Source: Candidatus Chloroploca sp. Khr17 (lineage in GTDB: Bacteria; Chloroflexota; Chloroflexia; Chloroflexales; Chloroflexaceae). Taken from it: a DNA stretch of 64,000 nt. The translations under genes were made by a program, and so were the position numbers. Under the pieces are notes generated by a model, which did no database searches, had not been told where the DNA came from, and worked only from the letters and a program-made list of their open reading frames with translations. Below are positions 18,604 to 28,435 of this stretch, piece by piece. Numbering within the stretch: position 1 is the stretch's first letter; each line of letters starts with the position of its first letter. The stretch spans positions 124,001 to 188,000 of the forward strand of contig NZ_RYFF01000002.1 of assembly GCF_004138165.1 (NCBI RefSeq), read 5' to 3'.

Positions 18604-19674
18604 TCAGCGCAACCTCATTCCCATCGCATCATACAAACGATCAAAATCAAAACTCGCCTCCAACAGATCGGCAAACCGTTGCAGCTTGGCGGCCTGATGA
18701 AAGCGCACGCGCCCAAAGAGTCGTTCGGCCCGGTCGACCGTTGTCAGGGTATCATCAGGGACAAGCACAATGGGCACCTGACGCTCGTTGGCGCGGTCGA
18801 GCACCTGGGGACTGGGGCGGAAATTTCCTGTCAACACGAGGGCCGTCGTACTTGTCTCAAGTGCAGCGAGTTGCAGATCGCTGCGATCACCGCCGGTAAT
18901 CACGGCCTTATTGGCGCGGCGGCGGAAAAACGAAATACTCGCATCCGCCCCCATTGCCCCGATCATCAACGCCTCGATCGTGCGGGTACACCATGCTGGT
19001 TGCCCAATCAACTGCCCCCCGAGATGTTCGAGCAGTTCATTGACCGTCACACCGCCGAGGGTTGAATCGCGTGGCATCAAGCCAAAGACAGGGATGCCAC
19101 GTCGTTCGAGAAAGGGCATCACGCGACTCTGCACAAAGTCGAGATGCGGCTCTTCGATCTGATTGATCAATACACCGAGCAAGCGATCACCGACATACCG
19201 TTGCACCGACAGGATCGTATCAACATTGAGGGTCGAGCGATAGCGCGTCACCAGGAGTGTTGGGGCCTGCAACAGATCGGTTACCTGGTCGGAGGTCAAA
19301 TCAACCAGGGCTCCTTCCGACCAGGTATTGGTACCTTCAAGCACCACGATATCTTTATCGCGCGCAATAGACAGATACGCATCACGGAGCGTTCGCGCAT
19401 AGGTTGCCGACTGCCCACGCAAAATCGACTCGACCACACCAGGTGTAATCAAGACGGGTGCGATATGTTCCAGGGAGGCTTCCAGCCCGAGGGTACCGCG
19501 AATAAAGGCTGCATCCTCATCGATTGCTGCCTCGCGGGTATGCGCTACCGACACACTGACCGGCTTCATGTACCCAATTCTGAAGCCATCCTGCTGCATC
19601 CGGCGCAGTAACCCGATACAGACAGCGCTTTTGCCCACAAACGTCTCTGTTGAGGCGACATAGAGCGTTGCCAT
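18604..19674 (-). CDS. BioD-like/DRTGG 'phosphotransacetylase-family' protein
   Basis: The 356-residue protein starts MATLYVASTETFVGKSAVCI, a P-loop of the dethiobiotin synthetase-like AAA_26 domain (residues 1-200), followed by a DRTGG domain (VITGGDRSDLQLAALETS). This pair is the regulatory N-terminal half of long phosphotransacetylases, but the catalytic C-terminal PTA domain is absent here. A strong GGAGG site sets ATG 19674. It lies 87 bases after the ADP-forming acyl-CoA synthetase gene and may regulate acetate/acetyl-CoA metabolism; this is inference. Confidence 0.85.
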   Translation of the reverse strand: MATLYVASTETFVGKSAVCIGLLRRMQQDGFRIGYMKPVSVSVAHTREAAIDEDAAFIRGTLGLEASLEHIAPVLITPGVVESILRGQSATYARTLRDAYLSIARDKDIVVLEGTNTWSEGALVDLTSDQVTDLLQAPTLLVTRYRSTLNVDTILSVQRYVGDRLLGVLINQIEEPHLDFVQSRVMPFLERRGIPVFGLMPRDSTLGGVTVNELLEHLGGQLIGQPAWCTRTIEALMIGAMGADASISFFRRRANKAVITGGDRSDLQLAALETSTTALVLTGNFRPSPQVLDRANERQVPIVLVPDDTLTTVDRAERLFGRVRFHQAAKLQRFADLLEASFDFDRLYDAMGMRLR

Positions 19675-19761
19675 ACAAACCTCCGCAGGAGAGAGCAAGA
19701 TGTTGTTCCTCCTGCTATTATAGACCCTCTTTTCACTTTTCGGGAGTAGCAAAGAGGGCGC

Positions 19762-21852
19762 TTATTGAATCAAGATCCGTGCATCAAGCACCACGGCACC
19801 TTCGCCCTCGTGATGGATCACAAGCGGATTAATATCGAGTTCAACAATTTCGGTAAAATCGGTCACGAGCTGGCTAACCCTGAGCACACAATCTTCGACG
19901 GCGAGCACATCAACCGGTGCATTGCCACCGGCCCCGCGTAGCAGTGGATAGGCGCGCAGCGAACGGATCTGGTCGCGAACATCCTGTTCGCTAATCGGGG
20001 CGAGCCGATAGGCGACATCCTTCATCACTTCGACATACATCCCGCCGAGCCCAATGGCAACGAGGGGGCCAAACTGCGGATCGCGATGGACGGTGATCAA
20101 AAACTCTTGACCGGGTTTGATCATTTCTTGGACAAAGACCCCATGCACCCGTGCTTCAGGCCAGTATTTGTGGGTGCGATACTCGATCAACTCGAAGCTA
20201 TCACGGGCGGCTTCTTCACCGGTAATGCCCAGTTTGACCCCACCGATCTCGGTCTTGAGCAGAATATCGGGGCTGGCGATCTTCATGACCACCGGAAACC
20301 CGAGCATGGCAGCTTGTTGGACAGCTTCTTCGGGTGACATTGCGAGGTGGCTCTCGGGGAGGCGTAGCCCATAGGCCGAGAGAACCGCACGGACTTCGCC
20401 TTCACTCAATTCAACGCGCCCAGAAGCGTGTGCATCGGCAAAAATCTGGCGCACCTGATCCTGGTCAGTCTCAAAGGTTCGATAGATCCGTTGGGGACGA
20501 CGGCGGCGCTCATAATAGTGGTGCATGCCGGCAATGGATTGCACCGCTCGTTCGGGGAACGTATAGTTGGGAATATGGGCGCGACTCAGGGCCGCCAAGG
20601 CCGGCCCGAGGCTATAACCACCCATAAAACATGTCACAACTGGCTTCTTGTACCGTGCAGCCGTCTCACCAATCGTCTCGGCAATCTCAACGAGGGCACT
20701 CTGTGCCTGTGGAGTTAACATAATAATCAGACCATCAACCCCCGGATCTTCAAGCACGGCGGTAATGGCTGTCTGGTAGCGGTTGTTCCGCGCATCGCCG
20801 AGGATATCAACGGGATTATAGACACTTGCCGAAGGGGGCAGATCATGATTCAGTCGCTCGATCGTTGCCGGGGCAAAGAGGGCCATCGCCAGGCCACTGC
20901 GTTCAACGGCATCGGCGGCAATAATGCCCATTCCGCCTGAATTGGTCACCACGGCGACGCGATTACCCTGAATCAAGGGCTGATACGAAAAGATCAAAGC
21001 CAGATCAAAGAGCTCGCTCACCGTCCGGGCACGCAGAATACCACTCTGCGCAAAGGCTGCCTCGTAGGCGTGTTCCGAGCCTGCCAGGGAACCTGTATGT
21101 GATGATGCCGCTCGTGAACCTGCTGCCGTTGTGCCACTCTTAATCGCAATCACGGGAACCTGACGGGTCACTTCGCGTGCCGTTGCGATAAATGACGCAC
21201 CATCGCTAATATCTTCGAGATAGGCCAGAATGACCTTGCTTTCGGGATCGCGACTCCACGCCCGCAGCAACGTGACCTCGTTAATATCGGTCTTATTGCC
21301 GAGTGACACAAAGCGTGAAAAGCCAATGCCGCGATTCTTGCTCCAGTCAAGAATCGCGGCGCAGATAGCCCCCGACTGCGACATCAGGGCAATATTGCCC
21401 TGGTTGGGCATGACTCCGGCAAACGAAGCATTAAGTTTGCTGAACGTGTCAATCACGCCGAGGCTATTTGGCCCGATCATATCCATGCCATAGCTACGCA
21501 CTAGGGCCAATAATTTGCGTTCAAGCTCGTTGCCCTCACTGCCGGCCTCTTTGAAGCCAGCGGTGATGACAACCAGACCGCGCACGCCCTTCTGCCCGCA
21601 TTGCTTAACCACAGGCAAGACCTGACTGATTGGGACAACAAGCACTGCCAGATCAATGAGATCAGGAACATCCAGCACGCTTGCATATGCTTGATACCCC
21701 AGAATCTCGGGGATATGTGGATTGATCGGGTAGACCGCGCCAGGATAGCCATTGTCCAGGATATTCTTGAGCACGGCATAGCCTACGCGATCAGGACTGG
21801 GCGACGCCCCGATCACTGCGACTGACTTTGGCGTAAAGATCGCCTCGAACAT
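19762..21852 (-). CDS. acetate--CoA ligase (ADP-forming), fused alpha-beta subunits
   Basis: A 696-residue enzyme that interconverts acyl-CoA + ADP + Pi and acid + CoA + ATP. The alpha part holds the CoA-binding fold (SVAVIGASPSPDRVGYAVLK, residues 10-29) and the succinyl-CoA ligase-like segment with MIGPNSLGVI and SQSGAICAAI. The beta part is an ATP-grasp domain (GLRLPESHLAMSPEEAV, GFPVVMKIASPDI, EIGGVKLGI). The phospho-His is likely in SSHTGSLAGSE. AGGAGGGAGGG directly precedes the ATG, an unusually strong ribosome site. Confidence 0.93.
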   Translation of the reverse strand: MFEAIFTPKSVAVIGASPSPDRVGYAVLKNILDNGYPGAVYPINPHIPEILGYQAYASVLDVPDLIDLAVLVVPISQVLPVVKQCGQKGVRGLVVITAGFKEAGSEGNELERKLLALVRSYGMDMIGPNSLGVIDTFSKLNASFAGVMPNQGNIALMSQSGAICAAILDWSKNRGIGFSRFVSLGNKTDINEVTLLRAWSRDPESKVILAYLEDISDGASFIATAREVTRQVPVIAIKSGTTAAGSRAASSHTGSLAGSEHAYEAAFAQSGILRARTVSELFDLALIFSYQPLIQGNRVAVVTNSGGMGIIAADAVERSGLAMALFAPATIERLNHDLPPSASVYNPVDILGDARNNRYQTAITAVLEDPGVDGLIIMLTPQAQSALVEIAETIGETAARYKKPVVTCFMGGYSLGPALAALSRAHIPNYTFPERAVQSIAGMHHYYERRRRPQRIYRTFETDQDQVRQIFADAHASGRVELSEGEVRAVLSAYGLRLPESHLAMSPEEAVQQAAMLGFPVVMKIASPDILLKTEIGGVKLGITGEEAARDSFELIEYRTHKYWPEARVHGVFVQEMIKPGQEFLITVHRDPQFGPLVAIGLGGMYVEVMKDVAYRLAPISEQDVRDQIRSLRAYPLLRGAGGNAPVDVLAVEDCVLRVSQLVTDFTEIVELDINPLVIHHEGEGAVVLDARILIQ

Positions 21853-21984
21853 CCCTCCCTCCTTGCGCTGCGCCTTTCATCATACTCCAATGCGCCTGTA
21901 TGCGCAAAAAGCGAAAGCTAGGCTAGCATAGCAAGCCCGGTTACAGCCGCTTGTGGTGAGGTGTGAGCGATCTGGTATCACCAG

Positions 21985-22758
21985 CTAATCAATGCTCGAG
22001 GCAACAGCCACTGTTCGTCGTGCGGGCAAGGCGAGCATCCAGTGCTCGATGGCACCGAGGGTCACCAGTGAGGCGAGCAAGGCGAGCCGTACTCCTGATG
22101 GGTCGAGGCGATGCGCCCATGTTGCGAGCCACAGCATGATGGCAAGCATGGTCGCAATCGAGACCGAGGGGATGAAGAAACCGCTTGGAACCCGGGGAGT
22201 CCAGTAGCTGCCCAGGTAACGCAGATGTTGCGGAAAGAGTTCGACATTCAACCGTGGTACCCCGAGCAAAACATTGAGTTTGGCGCTATGCTGCATTGCC
22301 CAGCTTAAAGCAAAGACCAAAAGCCCAAGGGTATTTGTTCCGCCACCTAGAAGCCAGACCATCAACACAACTTCGGCGAGGACGGCCAGTTCGTGATAAA
22401 GATGTGTTCCAAGTGCATAGCCAAAGCGTTTGACGCCTCGGGCCGCAGGTGGGCAGGGCTTGCGCCATGGCCCAGTTAAGACCCCGCTATAAAAAGCTAG
22501 CTCGTGCCATGCCCAGATAAACGTCCCCGCCACAAAGGCCCGGTAGGCTCCGCCAATGCTTGCATCGTAGGCCACGACCCAGAGTTCGTGGTGGGCCATT
22601 GCCAGCAATGGCAGCACCGCAACGAGCGCAACCCTGCCCGGCCATGGGCTGCGGCGGTTCAAACTGCCCACGATCACCGTCAAGCCAACCCAGAGTAGCA
22701 TAGCTGCGAGCAGTGGGTAGAGCAAAACATCGGGCCAAGCGGGCAATGGGCTGAGCAT
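21985..22758 (-). CDS. puhE: PuhE-like photosynthetic complex assembly protein (DUF3623)
   Basis: A 257-residue membrane protein with about seven transmembrane segments. Family hallmarks are FIWAWHELAFYSGVLTGPWR, KPCPP, GVKRFGYALGTHLYHELAVL and MQHSAKLNVLLGVP. In purple bacteria PuhE affects reaction centre/LH1 assembly and pigment supply, so a role in photosystem assembly is likely here. It is not near puhA or puf genes. A 16-bp palindrome at 22814-22829 lies upstream and could be its operator. Confidence 0.85.
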   Translation of the reverse strand: MLSPLPAWPDVLLYPLLAAMLLWVGLTVIVGSLNRRSPWPGRVALVAVLPLLAMAHHELWVVAYDASIGGAYRAFVAGTFIWAWHELAFYSGVLTGPWRKPCPPAARGVKRFGYALGTHLYHELAVLAEVVLMVWLLGGGTNTLGLLVFALSWAMQHSAKLNVLLGVPRLNVELFPQHLRYLGSYWTPRVPSGFFIPSVSIATMLAIMLWLATWAHRLDPSGVRLALLASLVTLGAIEHWMLALPARRTVAVASSID

Positions 22759-22813
22759 GGTGCCTACTTTGTCAGCTTATCTGCGAGTGGATAAACCGAT
22801 GACAATTTTTTGG

Positions 22814-22829
22814 GTGACATAGATGTCAC
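22814..22829. promoter_or_regulatory. operator-like palindrome upstream of puhE
   Basis: GTGACAT-AG-ATGTCAC is a perfect palindrome 56 bases upstream of the puhE ATG. On the minus strand TTGTCA lies just downstream of it (-35 candidate, followed after about 18 bases by GATAAG). It would suit an activator or repressor dimer. Confidence 0.55.
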
Positions 22830-22892
22830 GTTCTCATATATGCGATGGTAGCATACATGCTCTTGCCGAGTCAACTCTAGAGCGCACTCTTC

Positions 22893-22974
22893 AGGGCTGT
22901 TGCAACAGCCCTAGCCCTCTTGGTATGATGCCGCGAGCGGGCCAGTTTGGCTGGCCCGCTCGCGGCATCATACC
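22893..22974. terminator. hairpin pair, terminator of the MacB-type operon
   Basis: A 20-base palindrome (AGGGCTGTTGCAACAGCCCT, 22893-22912) is followed by a 24-bp perfect stem with a TTTGG loop (22922-22945 and 22951-22974). The big stem ends just before the stop codon of the permease gene at 22976. It separates that operon from puhE. Confidence 0.75.
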
Positions 22975-22975
22975 T

Positions 22976-24241
22976 TCATTCATTGCGCAGGGCACGGATC
23001 GGGTCAAGCCGCGCCGCACGGATCGCTGGGAAGAGCCCGAAGAAGATCCCGATGCTTGCCGAGATGGAAGTCGCCAGGATGATCGAGAAGAGCGAGACAC
23101 TGGCACGGATATTGGGATCTTGCGAAATCGCGTAGAGCACAAAGGTTCCCCCGAACGAGAGCAGATATCCCAGGCCGATCCCTATTGCGCCACCGGCGAG
23201 GCAGAGGACCAGCGCTTCGATCAAAAATTGGAGCAGGATATCACGTCGTTTGGCCCCGACCGCCTTGCGCAGGCCGATTTCGCGGGTACGCTGGGCGACA
23301 CTGACGAGCATAATATTCATGATGCCAATGCCCCCAACCAGCAGCGAGATCCCCCCGATGGTGCCCAGAAAAGCACTGAAGCCGACGGTAATCGTTTGAA
23401 ACTGCGCCGAGAGTTGCGCAGGATTGGTGATCCGAAAATCGTTGGCCTGGTAGGTCAGCCGATGCTCCTCGCGCAATACCTCGGTCACCTGCCGGATCGC
23501 CTCATCAATCTGTTCGACATCGCGTGCGCGTACGGTTAGGCTCGAGACATCAACTCGTGTCGTCACGTCGTTGCGGAAGAGCCGGTCACGGGCGGTGCGA
23601 TACGGTAGATAGACTTGTTCACCTGGGTCACTGAACCGTCCGAACGCGCCGGCGATCTGGCTCTGTTGCGCGACCGAGACCCCGATGACCTCGAATTGTA
23701 CCCCGTTGACGGTGATGCGTTGCCCGACCGCCCCTTCAATGCCCCCAAAGAGCGTTGTGGCGACATTTTGCCCAATGACGGCAACGCGTGCGCTCGCGAG
23801 ATCTTCCTCGTCGGTAAAGTAACGCCCATCACCAAGTTCCTGGGCACCGATGGTAAAGAAATCGGGTGTCACCCCTTTGACCCCAAAGAGGAAGCGTTCG
23901 CCGCCCGCACTCACAACCCCGTTCCGGTTCAGTTCGATCACCACCAGATCGATCGCTGGCGCTCGCCCCGGTTCCATCAGCGCAGCAGCATTGGCGGCGG
24001 TCAATTGTGGTCGCAAGGTCTCGTCATCGGCGTCGCGGTCAACCGATGGATTGACATAAAAGGTGCCAACCCCAAGCGAATTGAACTCGGCATCAATGTA
24101 GCGTGCGTAGCCTTCGCCAATCGCGAGCATGCCGACTACCGCTCCGACACCGATAATGATGCCAAGCATTGTCAACAGCGAACGTAGTTTGTGGGTAAGC
24201 ATTGCGCCCCAGGCAATGCGAAAGGATTCTAAAAGCGCCAT
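22976..24241 (-). CDS. MacB-type ABC transporter permease (second)
   Basis: A 421-residue permease with an N-terminal membrane anchor ([20 protein letters not shown]), a large extracytoplasmic MacB-PCD domain (residues about 45-280) and a C-terminal FtsX domain with three transmembrane segments ([20 protein letters not shown], then ALVLCLAGGAIGIGLGYLLS). It ends in ARLDPIRALRNE, the usual family C-terminus. It is a paralogue of the gene just upstream, 5 bases away; the two may form a heterodimer with the shared ATPase. The substrate is unknown. Confidence 0.93.
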   Translation of the reverse strand: MALLESFRIAWGAMLTHKLRSLLTMLGIIIGVGAVVGMLAIGEGYARYIDAEFNSLGVGTFYVNPSVDRDADDETLRPQLTAANAAALMEPGRAPAIDLVVIELNRNGVVSAGGERFLFGVKGVTPDFFTIGAQELGDGRYFTDEEDLASARVAVIGQNVATTLFGGIEGAVGQRITVNGVQFEVIGVSVAQQSQIAGAFGRFSDPGEQVYLPYRTARDRLFRNDVTTRVDVSSLTVRARDVEQIDEAIRQVTEVLREEHRLTYQANDFRITNPAQLSAQFQTITVGFSAFLGTIGGISLLVGGIGIMNIMLVSVAQRTREIGLRKAVGAKRRDILLQFLIEALVLCLAGGAIGIGLGYLLSFGGTFVLYAISQDPNIRASVSLFSIILATSISASIGIFFGLFPAIRAARLDPIRALRNE

Positions 24242-24246
24242 AGTCT

Positions 24247-25500
24247 CTATTCGGTGCGAAGGGCTTCAATCGGGTTCAGGCGCGATGCCTGCAGGGCCGG
24301 AAAGAAGCCAAAGATAATGCCGATGATAGCTGCAATGCCGCTTGCCAGCATGATATTGCTCATATTGACCGTAGCTTCAGCGCCTTCGGCGTTGAACAGA
24401 CTAACCAGGACAAAGGTTCCAACCAACGAGAACCCATAGCCTAATACTGTGCCCAGCGCTGCTCCGATCAGACAAAGCACCAATGCTTCGATCAAAAATT
24501 GCAGGAGGATATCACGCTGTTTCGCTCCAACAGCACGACGAAGGCCAATCTCACGGGTGCGTTCAGTTACACTGACGAGCATGATATTCATAATCCCAAT
24601 GCCCCCAACGACGAGCGAAATACCGGCCACGAGTCCGAGAAAAGAGTTGAAGGCTCCGATCACACTATTAAGTTGGGCGGCGATCTGTTCAGGGTTGATG
24701 ATCGAAAAATCATTATCCTGATAGGTCAGGCGATGTTGCTCACGCAGCACCGCCGTTACTTGACTGATCGCATCATCAATCTCGTTGACACTTCGGGCTT
24801 TGATCGTGATAATCGAAACGTCAATGCGATCATTGACCTGATTCCGATAGAGTCGGGCGACCCCGGTATGATAGGGAATGAAGATCGCTTCGGCAGGATC
24901 GGCCCCGATACTGAAGGTGCCTTCAGGGGTTGTCAAGACACCGATCACATCGAAGCCAACGCCATTGAGATCGAGCCGCTGACCGACGGCACTATTGATA
25001 TCACCAAACATGCGTTCAGCCACAATGCTGCCAAGCACGGCGACCCGTGCGCGATCCTGGTTCTCGTCGCTCGTGAAGAGACGGCCCGGCCCGAGATCCT
25101 GAGGGGTCACGTCGAACCACTCGGGGTTGACCGCGCGTACGCTGTAGGTGCGCCGCTCTCCGCCGGCACTCACCTGGGCGTTGCCACTGAACTCGATTGA
25201 AACCTGGCTGACCGCCGGGGCGCGGCCTGGTTGCATGATGGCCTGCGCATCACTCGCCGTCAAACGTGCCGATGTGAGCACATCAATCTGGTTGCTATCG
25301 ATAAAGGGGGCCACATAGAAGTTGCCCGCCCCAAGTTGCGCAAACTGACTATTCAGGAAACCCTGAAACCCGTTGCCCATCGCCAGCATGCCAATGACCG
25401 CTCCAACGCCAATAATGATGCCGAGCATCGTCAACAAGGCTCGGAGTTTGTTGCTGAGCAGAGCCTGCAGAGCGATGCGAAAGGACTCGATCAGATTCAC
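24247..25500 (-). CDS. MacB-type ABC transporter permease (first)
   Basis: A 417-residue paralogue of the next gene with the same plan: [20 protein letters not shown] anchor, MacB-PCD domain, and FtsX domain ([40 protein letters not shown]), ending [12 protein letters not shown]. Its ATG overlaps the ATPase stop by 4 bases. The extracytoplasmic domain lines up closely with the second permease ([19 protein letters not shown] against GRAPAI, GGERF, GRYFTDEE), which points to tandem duplication. Confidence 0.93.
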   Translation of the reverse strand: MNLIESFRIALQALLSNKLRALLTMLGIIIGVGAVIGMLAMGNGFQGFLNSQFAQLGAGNFYVAPFIDSNQIDVLTSARLTASDAQAIMQPGRAPAVSQVSIEFSGNAQVSAGGERRTYSVRAVNPEWFDVTPQDLGPGRLFTSDENQDRARVAVLGSIVAERMFGDINSAVGQRLDLNGVGFDVIGVLTTPEGTFSIGADPAEAIFIPYHTGVARLYRNQVNDRIDVSIITIKARSVNEIDDAISQVTAVLREQHRLTYQDNDFSIINPEQIAAQLNSVIGAFNSFLGLVAGISLVVGGIGIMNIMLVSVTERTREIGLRRAVGAKQRDILLQFLIEALVLCLIGAALGTVLGYGFSLVGTFVLVSLFNAEGAEATVNMSNIMLASGIAAIIGIIFGFFPALQASRLNPIEALRTE

Positions 25501-26255
25501 GATGCGACCTCATCCATTGCTTCGGCCTCGGTTGCAACCGCAGCGACCGTGGCCCCCGCGACAATCCGGCCTTGTACGGGTTCGTCGCCGGCAATGATCC
25601 CGTCGCGCACGCTGATAATGCGTTCGGCGTGTTGGGCAACATCGTGTTCATGGGTAACGAGGATCACCGTAATGCCTTGTTCGCGGTTGAGTTTCTGAAA
25701 AATGCCCATGATCTCTTCGCCGGTGCGGGTGTCGAGGGCTCCTGTGGGTTCGTCGGCCATGATAATGCGCGGTTCGTTGACGAGGGCACGCGCAATCGCA
25801 ACCCGCTGCTGTTGCCCACCCGAAAGCTCGTTGGGTTTGTGATGCATGCGTTCGTCCATGCCGACGGCGGCCAGGGCCGCCATAGCGCGTTCGTGGCGAC
25901 TGCCCCCTTTGCCGCCATAGAGCATTGGCAGTTCAACGTTGCGCAGCGCGGTTGTGCGTTGCAGCAGCATATACTGCTGAAAGACAAAGCCGATCTTCTG
26001 GTTGCGGATCTCGGCTAGCTGGTTGTCGTTCAGATCTGCCACGCTAACCCCGTCGAGGTAGTATTCGCCATCGCTTGGTTGGTCAAGGCAGCCAATGATA
26101 TTCATCAGGGTGCTTTTGCCACTGCCCGATGGCCCCATAATGGCGACCATCTCACCCTCACGAATGGTCAGCGCAACCCCGCGCAGGGCGCGAACCTCGA
26201 CATCGCCCATGCGGTACACTTTGGTGAGGTTCTTGACGACAATCAAATCAGTCAT
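25497..26255 (-). CDS. MacB-type ABC transporter ATP-binding protein
   Basis: A 252-residue ATPase with Walker [16 protein letters not shown], signature [19 protein letters not shown] and Walker [13 protein letters not shown]; the LMNIIGCLD and ADEPTGALD forms are typical of LolD/MacB-type ATPases. A C-terminal extension rich in Ala/Val/Glu (about residues 230-252) is unusual and of unknown role. ATG 26255 begins [18 protein letters not shown]; upstream in-frame codons lack a ribosome site. It drives the two permeases at 22976-25500. Confidence 0.94.
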   Translation of the reverse strand: MTDLIVVKNLTKVYRMGDVEVRALRGVALTIREGEMVAIMGPSGSGKSTLMNIIGCLDQPSDGEYYLDGVSVADLNDNQLAEIRNQKIGFVFQQYMLLQRTTALRNVELPMLYGGKGGSRHERAMAALAAVGMDERMHHKPNELSGGQQQRVAIARALVNEPRIIMADEPTGALDTRTGEEIMGIFQKLNREQGITVILVTHEHDVAQHAERIISVRDGIIAGDEPVQGRIVAGATVAAVATEAEAMDEVAS

Positions 26256-26344
26256 GGCATTGCTTTGCTTCCTGTTGACCCTTGTTGCCAGTGACCACAA
26301 GAGCCAGGATAATTCGTAGGTTGTGAACGAAGGTTTTGGCCTTC

Positions 26345-26403
26345 CTGGGAGCGCGGGCGGCCCGCCCGCTTCGGGAGCGCGGGCGGCCCGCCCGCGCTCC
26401 CAG
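26345..26403. repeat. nested GC-rich palindrome
   Basis: Outer 16-bp arms CTGGGAGCGCGGGCGG (26345-26360) and its complement (26388-26403) enclose a second copy of GGGAGCGCGGGCGG, which itself pairs perfectly with the right arm. It lies just after the adaptor gene stop, within the operon, and could reduce read-through into the ATPase gene or be a dispersed palindrome. Confidence 0.7.
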
Positions 26404-26407
26404 CGAC

Positions 26408-28213
26408 TTAATTCGGCGGGCCAGCCGGATTGAAGGTACTCACAACATCCTGTACCAGGACGCGTTCTCCCGGGGCAATGCCCTCAACGATTTCGACAAA
26501 CTCACTGCTGCTCAAGCCAATGGTCACTGGACGGCGATCCCCAGGCAACTCTGCCGTTTGTCCCGGAACGGTTGGTTGCGGCACAAACTCAGGATTGGGT
26601 ACCAGGACAAAGCTCTGTCCGCCCTCGGCACGCACCGCACGTCGTGGCACAAGGACAACATCCTCTTTTTCCTCGGTAATGATTGCGACAACCGCCGTCA
26701 TCCCTGACCGCACCCCTGGGCTCTCCTCGTCAAAGGTGACGGTGACCTCGTAGGTCGTGGTTCCCGTTTCGCTGCGTGTGGCGAGCGGGGCAATCGCCGT
26801 TACGACGCCGCCGAGCCGTGCGCCAGGCAGGGCATCGAGTTCGATCGTCGCCCGCTGCTCAAGCTCTACTTCGGCAATATCGAGTTCATCGACTGGCAAA
26901 TCGACGTGAAAGCTGCTCAGATCGGCCAGGGCAATCACGGCTGATGCGTCGGCAGGTTCACCTACGCGCATATCAACGCGGGCAACCGTCGCGGCAAAGG
27001 GGGCCACCAGGGTGCCCTGTGCCAGGTCCCGCTGCGCACTCTTGAGCGTGACTTCGGCCCGGATCAATCCGGCTTCGCGGGCGGCGAGGGCGGCGCTGCT
27101 CGGCTCGGCAAGCAGACGATCGAGCGAAGCCTGGGCAATTTCGATGCCCGATTGTTGGGTCGCGAGCTCACTCTGGCGCTGTGCGCCGGTCAGTTGATCA
27201 AGTGTAGCACGAGCCCGTTGCACGGCGGCGCGAGCCTCGGCGATGGTCTCAGTTTCCGTACCTTGGAGCAGGCGATCACGCGCCGCGATGGCGCTGTTCA
27301 ACTCGGCTTCGCGGGCGGCGAGACTGTTGATCTCTTCTTGCTGCGCCTGTTCGTAGGCCGTCTGGGCATTACGCAAAGCCGTTTCCGCATCAGTCACATT
27401 GCGTGCTGCCTGTTCTTCGCGATCGCGCCGCTCTTGCGGGAGATCCGTTGGCAAGCGCTCAAGCTCACGATTTTCCCAGTAGATCCGACTATACTCGTCC
27501 TGAACGTTGCGCAGGGCATTGGCGCGTGTTTCTAGATCGTTACGGGCGCGTTCTTTCGCCGCACTCAGATTTGTGCGTGCGTTTGCCAGATTCGTCTGGG
27601 CACTCTGCACCCGTTCGTTGGCACTTGCCAGTTCGTCGGTCGCGGGCCCTGCTTCAAGCCGGGCCAGCCGGGCCTGGGCACTCTCAAGCTCGGCACGGGC
27701 TGCGCTCACGTCAGCCGCACTGACACTTCCTGCCGCCTGGGCATACTGGCGCCGAGCCTGCTCGACGCGTGCGTTCGCCTCGGCAAGTTCTTCTTCCGTC
27801 GAACCTGTCAGGAGGGCTTCAAGATCGGCCTGGGCCTGCGTAAGATCGGCCTGGGCCTGTTGCACGCGCAACTCAAGCGTTGTTGTGTCAATGCGGGCGA
27901 GGGGTTGACCGGCTTCAATAACGTCACCAGGTTGCACCATGATTTCGGTGACGGTGCCACTGGTTTCAAACCGTACCTGCGCCTCGGCCTGTGGCTCGAC
28001 ATTCCCTGTGGCGCGTACCGACGATGTGATGCTTCCGCTGGTAACTTCGACTTCCTGCCACCCCGTAGGCAAGGTGCCGGGGGCGGCCCCTTGATTCAGG
28101 AAGGTCATGACCACGCCAGTTAGCGCAGCAATGCCCAGCACGATGACGACGAGTGCAATGATCCAGCGCCGTCCATTGCGGTTGCGTTTCCGAGGTGTGG
28201 CTGTTGCAGCCAT
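26408..28213 (-). CDS. efflux periplasmic adaptor (HlyD/MacA family) with long coiled coil
   Basis: A 601-residue adaptor, far longer than MacA (about 370). After a basic N-terminus and one transmembrane anchor ([20 protein letters not shown], residues 17-36) comes the split biotinyl-lipoyl domain ([20 protein letters not shown] and [18 protein letters not shown]), separated by about 300 residues of Ala/Glu/Gln/Arg-rich coiled coil. Barrel domains follow ([20 protein letters not shown]). AAGGAG precedes the ATG. In a single-membrane Chloroflexota cell the long hairpin may span the thick envelope; this is inference. Confidence 0.93.
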   Translation of the reverse strand: MAATATPRKRNRNGRRWIIALVVIVLGIAALTGVVMTFLNQGAAPGTLPTGWQEVEVTSGSITSSVRATGNVEPQAEAQVRFETSGTVTEIMVQPGDVIEAGQPLARIDTTTLELRVQQAQADLTQAQADLEALLTGSTEEELAEANARVEQARRQYAQAAGSVSAADVSAARAELESAQARLARLEAGPATDELASANERVQSAQTNLANARTNLSAAKERARNDLETRANALRNVQDEYSRIYWENRELERLPTDLPQERRDREEQAARNVTDAETALRNAQTAYEQAQQEEINSLAAREAELNSAIAARDRLLQGTETETIAEARAAVQRARATLDQLTGAQRQSELATQQSGIEIAQASLDRLLAEPSSAALAAREAGLIRAEVTLKSAQRDLAQGTLVAPFAATVARVDMRVGEPADASAVIALADLSSFHVDLPVDELDIAEVELEQRATIELDALPGARLGGVVTAIAPLATRSETGTTTYEVTVTFDEESPGVRSGMTAVVAIITEEKEDVVLVPRRAVRAEGGQSFVLVPNPEFVPQPTVPGQTAELPGDRRPVTIGLSSSEFVEIVEGIAPGERVLVQDVVSTFNPAGPPN

Positions 28214-28371
28214 CGCTGATAACTCCTTGCGTTGTAGGGCCTTGCCCTACCCACCCACATGAATCTTGTCGCGGTTGCTATGTGCAACCCTTTATCCATT
28301 ATGCCTGATCTGACGTTCGTCTGCATCAGTCTGTTGCAGGATGTGCACTCGTACTTCAGTCGATGGTCGCA

Positions 28372-28400
28372 TTGACACCCCCTTTCCTGTCAGGTATCCT
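28372..28400 (+). promoter_or_regulatory. promoter of the Hsp70-like gene
   Basis: TTGACA at 28372-28377, a 17-bp spacer and TATCCT at 28395-28400, about 35 bases upstream of the ATG at 28436. Confidence 0.7.
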
Positions 28401-28435
28401 TCGTTTGGTACACCTCGCGCGATGAGGAGAATGCG

